From Eudromia elegans (taxonomy: Eukaryota; Chordata; Aves; Tinamiformes; Tinamidae): 64,000 nt of DNA. Where the stretch lies: contig PTEX01000312.1 in assembly GCA_003342815.1 (NCBI GenBank), forward strand, positions 403,340-467,339. The letters are read 5' to 3'. Under the pieces are notes generated by a model. That model saw only the letters and a list, made by a program, of their open reading frames with translations. It made no database searches and was not told where the DNA came from. The position numbers and the translations under genes were made by a program. Shown one piece after another: positions 60,056 to 64,000 of this stretch (within the stretch, counting starts at the first letter, position 1; each line of letters opens with the position of its first letter).

Positions 60056-60424
60056 CACTGATTTCAGGGGTGAGACACCTGGACACCTTTAGACAAAATT
60101 ATATCAGCGACTCAGGAAATAATAACCTGAAGAAAAGGTTGTTAGGTGCCACTGAGTAATTCTTATTTGTTTTATAATCACTCTATTAATGTCTGCATAC
60201 TCAATTTGTGGTGAGTTATTAAGATCTAAATTCATCTCTAGTACCAATAAGTGTTTGCTCTCCAAATAATAGTTTCTGAAAAAAAATTGTGTATCAAAAG
60301 AAATCCTTGTATTCCCTTTGATAGTATATACCACCTATATTTTGTACCTCTCTTTATATTAACAACTATCTATTACCCATGTAGAAAGCAAAAATCTAAA
60401 TGAGAATTCTATATATTTGAAAAG

Positions 60425-60436
60425 TGTGTGTGTGTG
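60425..60436 (+). repeat. (GT)n short microsatellite
   Basis: Six GT units or so, in an AT-rich context. Confidence 0.85.
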
Positions 60437-61699
60437 TTCTATCTTCCCCAAATCAGATTGGATGGCAAAAAGAATGTAACTTCACTTACCCAGACTCATT
60501 CATATTTGAATGATTGAAAGGTTTGACACTGATATAAATTTCCTTTGAAACTAACATGATATCATCTCATTGATATAGTCCTTGCCGTACAGGTATCCTG
60601 ATATGAATCCTTAGAGAGGACACCTTTCTAAAAGTTAGTGCCTGCTTTTCCATGGCATTGTTTGAGTATCTTGTCAGTTTTCATTTTTTTAACAATTACC
60701 TTTTTTTCTGCCTTTTTGACAGAGGCTTGATGAGCAGCCTTGAGATGACAAAGCTACGCATACGTTCTGAATCAGAAGAAAAAAGGACTTTTCCTTTTTA
60801 TTTCTTCAGTGGCATTCATTAGCGTGTGCAGCTTTTCTTGTCCTTTGTAAAAAGTTAATGGATTGCTGCAACGGAAACCCTTTACTTTGTTAAAATCCAC
60901 ATCTCAGCACTATTTGTGAGGGAAGGACCTAACACAGTATAGACTTTAAATGAAGGTCAGCCTTAGAGGACAGAGAGAAAGCAGAGAACAAAGAGATGAA
61001 GAAGAAAAGATAAAGTACACACAAGCTGGAATTTGTTAGGAATTTAGAACTCACTGAAAGGCAACAAAAAAAATAAATAAGGAGGATTTTTAACTTTTAA
61101 GTAAGTTAAACTGTAGAGACCAAATAATGTGCTTTAAAATTCTAAAGTATGTGCTATTTCAATAGTCTATTAATAATAGTCTTTTTCCTCTAGTCATTAG
61201 AAATCAAGCTAATGTGATGAAGCCATTTCAATAAGCACTGCACAAAAATATAGGAGGGACGGTGCAGATTTCCGCACCTACATGTAAGACATGTCCCAGA
61301 CACATCTCTTTCTCAGTAAAATCAATGTAAAAAAGCAGTCCTTGAAATTAGATACAAGAAGAGAAAAAACAAAAGTATATTTGATGTTTTTTTCCTCTCT
61401 GAAGCTTATAGCCTCTGTGGACATCTTGCAATGTTACTGCTATTCCCAGACTGTTGTTGCCAACTTGGATTATCTTGGAGTTCTTTCTCTACCTCAATAA
61501 TTTGATCAATTTCCTTAATATATAATCCCCCAAGCCTGACCAGGGAATGATTGTAATACTTCTTGTCTATATAGGTTCTGCATGCATGCATATGAAGAAT
61601 GGCATTTCGTTCTTGGCTGGGCTATAGTCTCAATCTAGAACTATAGCTTCTGTACTTAATAGTAATAGATAGAGATGGATTTACTTTTTTTTTTTTTTC

Positions 61700-61746
61700 T
61701 TTTTTTTTTAATCTTAAGGAGATGGAGGTGTATATTAAAAAAAAAA
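61700..61746. repeat. Hairpin with T10AAT / ATTA10 arms
   Basis: Ten T plus AAT (61700-61712) pairs exactly with ATT plus ten A (61734-61746), leaving a 21-nt loop. The T run is preceded by another T14 run (61685-61698). In a transcript this would fold into a weak AU stem. Confidence 0.88.
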
Positions 61747-64000
61747 AAATCTAGAAGTTAGATGAGAGAAATCTTGGTTCTGAAGCATCGCTGGTCACTT
61801 GAGATAAATGAGCAGCCTGGCACTAAGCTTCACACTGTCGTCTGTAGCCAGAGAGGCATCAAAACAGGAAGCTGACAGAGGCCAGGAGTATTGAGCTCTT
61901 CTTTCCTCACCACAGGCGCTCTCAAGAGCGGGTGTCATTTGTGGATGTACAGCCTAGAATCTAGTCCCTGTCGATGCGAACTGAATGTTTTTTTCTAGGT
62001 AAATGAGTAAAATATGTTACTCGTTGGCTGCTGTGGCTTCATGTAGAATTGTAACAACTGTAACAGCAAAATTTTGAGTGAGATTACATTGGCACACTCT
62101 AAAAGAGATTGGGATACCCTGAAACTTCCATCAGTTCAAGTGATTCCTTTATTCATCTTTATCTCTTCTATCTCTTTATTACTTTAATGCATAGATCAAC
62201 ATAAAAAATACAGTTAAAGATAGTTCTCTGAATAAAGAATGCTAAATAGTCATCCCATGGAGAAGGAGGAGATTTAAATGTCATTGAAGCAAGTAATTGT
62301 TTACTAGCTATTTAAATGCAGTTCTAATATAACAAAGAGGCTTTCTGTATTTAGAGAAGGAAAACAACTTTTTGTTAGTTAATTGGGCAACTGCCTGCCC
62401 CTTAAATACACAGAGAATAGAATGAGTTGCAGTTTGAAAGAATAAAGCAGACTTTACTTTGCAGAAGGGCTGGAAGAGGTAAGCTGTAAAATCTCTCATA
62501 TTCCAAAAGCAGACAAAAGAAACTGTTAAAAATGTGACTTTATTGCAAGTAGGAGTAACTTTTCAGTCGCTTGTACCTAAGTCTTTCAAAAACACTAAGT
62601 ACTGTATTTTGAAAGTTTTATTAACGAAGGTTTGTAATTATACATTTACCTTAACCTGTGTTGAGAGAACAGGAAAAAAAATAACAAAAGAGAAAAGTTT
62701 TCAGCCTCAGCTGGGGCCAGTGCAGAAGCAGTATGAAGTTACCCAAGCACTTTACTGCACAGTTTTAAACCTCCAAAAGGCAGCAGAGCCCCATTTCAGC
62801 TGCACGGTCTGGGAGCAGAGCCAGCACCAAGGAGGTCAGGCAAAGTAGATATGTCCTACAGTGAGGGTCGGTGACTTTAAACACTCTGACATAGAGTAAG
62901 ATGCTGGAGTACATGTCTGAATCATGCCTGTCACCTGCTGAATGCCATAAAGTGTGCAGAAGGATAAAGGGCAACCACACAGAACCACAGTCTTTGTGTT
63001 TTTAAGAGGTTTTCAAAATTATATTATGTTTCAATATGTAACTTAGGAGGATGGAGTGGCTGATATTAATTAAAAGGAAAGGGGAACAGAAGAAAACACT
63101 ACGGAAAGAAGTCATAATAAAATCTACATAAAAATAAGTAAAAACAGCTAATCAGTAAGACACACTAAGACAACAATGCCTGCTACCCTCTTATCTCATA
63201 TTTGCACATTTTGATGTTAAAATGAGAAATGTATGTTCTACCACTAGCATAAGTCTAACAATGAAATATCAAAACTGGAGAATGAATAGAAAGCTTCTAG
63301 GGAGAAGAATGGGCTGTACAACGTGCTACTCAGCCATCAGAATGAACCACTTGGCAGAAATGGAAAAAGATTAAACAATTCCTATTTTCTAGTGAAGATA
63401 ATGGATTTTCTTGTTTTCCTTAGGGATATGAAGTCAATTTTCCCTACTGGAGATTGAAAAACAAATCTTATGGACTCCTGATCCTTAAAGGTGAAAGTCT
63501 TTTCTTCTTTTTGCTATACGTTTTCACACTTCTTTTTATAGTTCATTTTATTTATACATACCATATCAAAAACACAGAATAGTGGTTGTGTTTTATTAAG
63601 AAAATAATCCATGGCAGAAAGGTACTGGTTGCATGGAATAATCAGCCCATTTTTATGGAATTTTTGTGCTGTTAACTTAGAAAAGAGATGCAGATTTGTT
63701 GAACTTTGTCTCCACTTTCTCGTCTTTAGCATACAGACCAAAACTGAATTTTAATATTTAAGACACTGTAGGCTTCCACTGCAGGGTACAAAACACCCAC
63801 TCAGTTTTTCTTCTGCCACTTGGACTTTCAAATTATTAAGTTTTAGAAAACTCTGCATGATTTCAGTCTCAAGGTACTTGTAATAATATACCTTTTGAAA
63901 GGAAAAGAACTTATTTCTGTATTTTTCTTGCTATTATATTTTAAATTGTAGCTTTTCATTTTCAATAGTAGTAATGAAACATATATTATTAGTAGACTAC

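Larger units (their letters stand above)
54176..64000. other. Non-coding interval to window end, no gene seen
   Basis: About 9.8 kb of AT-rich sequence with a T27 run, TA/TG microsatellites, small hairpins and a possible MITE-like relic at 57.0 kb. Open frames reach 104 codons at most (62534-62848) and show no family resemblance. The 94-codon frame at 57223-57507 has ordinary composition and lacks any recognisable domain. GC-richer sequence at about 62695-62860 has no identified origin. Confidence 0.65.

Noticed and set aside
1-64000. tRNA, rRNA, microRNA clusters, CRISPR arrays, bacterial-type promoters or operons
   Set aside because: No cloverleaf with B-box GGTTCGAATCC-like sequence, no rRNA signature and no regularly spaced repeats were seen. 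The sequence is vertebrate nuclear DNA, so prokaryotic features are not expected.

Overview
The window reads as non-coding DNA from a bird nuclear genome. It is AT-rich with scattered homopolymer and microsatellite runs, and I found no credible protein-coding exon, CpG island, rRNA, tRNA, CRISPR array or operon structure. The diagnosis rests on CR1 retrotransposons that end in the avian-style octamer tail (ATTCTATG-type repeats). The low density of recognisable repeats also fits a bird better than a mammal, lizard or turtle. I cannot tell from the sequence whether this is an intergenic gene desert or part of a very long intron.

Layout. About 1.2-2.0 kb holds a very old, antisense L3/CR1-like LINE relic of the kind common in turtles and crocodilians. 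About 6.1-6.6 kb holds a fairly well-preserved CR1 3' end on the minus strand. About 16.9-17.5 kb holds a decayed plus-strand piece of CR1 ORF1 (esterase-like region), unusual because most CR1 copies keep only the 3' end. A second CR1 3' end of the same type lies at 27.5-27.9 kb on the plus strand, in inverted orientation to the first. A short CR1 tail relic follows at 29.43-29.51 kb and another old L3/CR1-like fragment at about 30.0-30.3 kb. A compact solo LTR of an endogenous retrovirus (309 bp, with 7-bp terminal inverted ends) sits at 46.25-46.55 kb. An old minus-strand CR1 ORF2 relic, with endonuclease C-terminus and reverse-transcriptase pieces, occupies about 53.0-54.2 kb. Two short stretches (23.1 kb and 57.0 kb) look like remnants of an ancient amniote MITE-like repeat.

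Between these elements the sequence is unique-looking and AT-rich. Several moderately complex stretches with clustered homeodomain-type ATTA cores, E-boxes and octamer-like motifs (for example 8.3-8.5, 11.2-11.5, 40.85-41.06 and 47.64-47.96 kb) could be conserved regulatory elements, but only alignment would show it. Small structures seen directly include a 30-bp perfect AT palindrome, several hairpins, short tandem duplications (one with an apparent CpG-decay signature) and long T or A runs.

I found no evidence of a new gene system. The main content is a layered record of retrotransposon insertions of different ages. Since no genes are recognised, there is nothing to say about genes working together.
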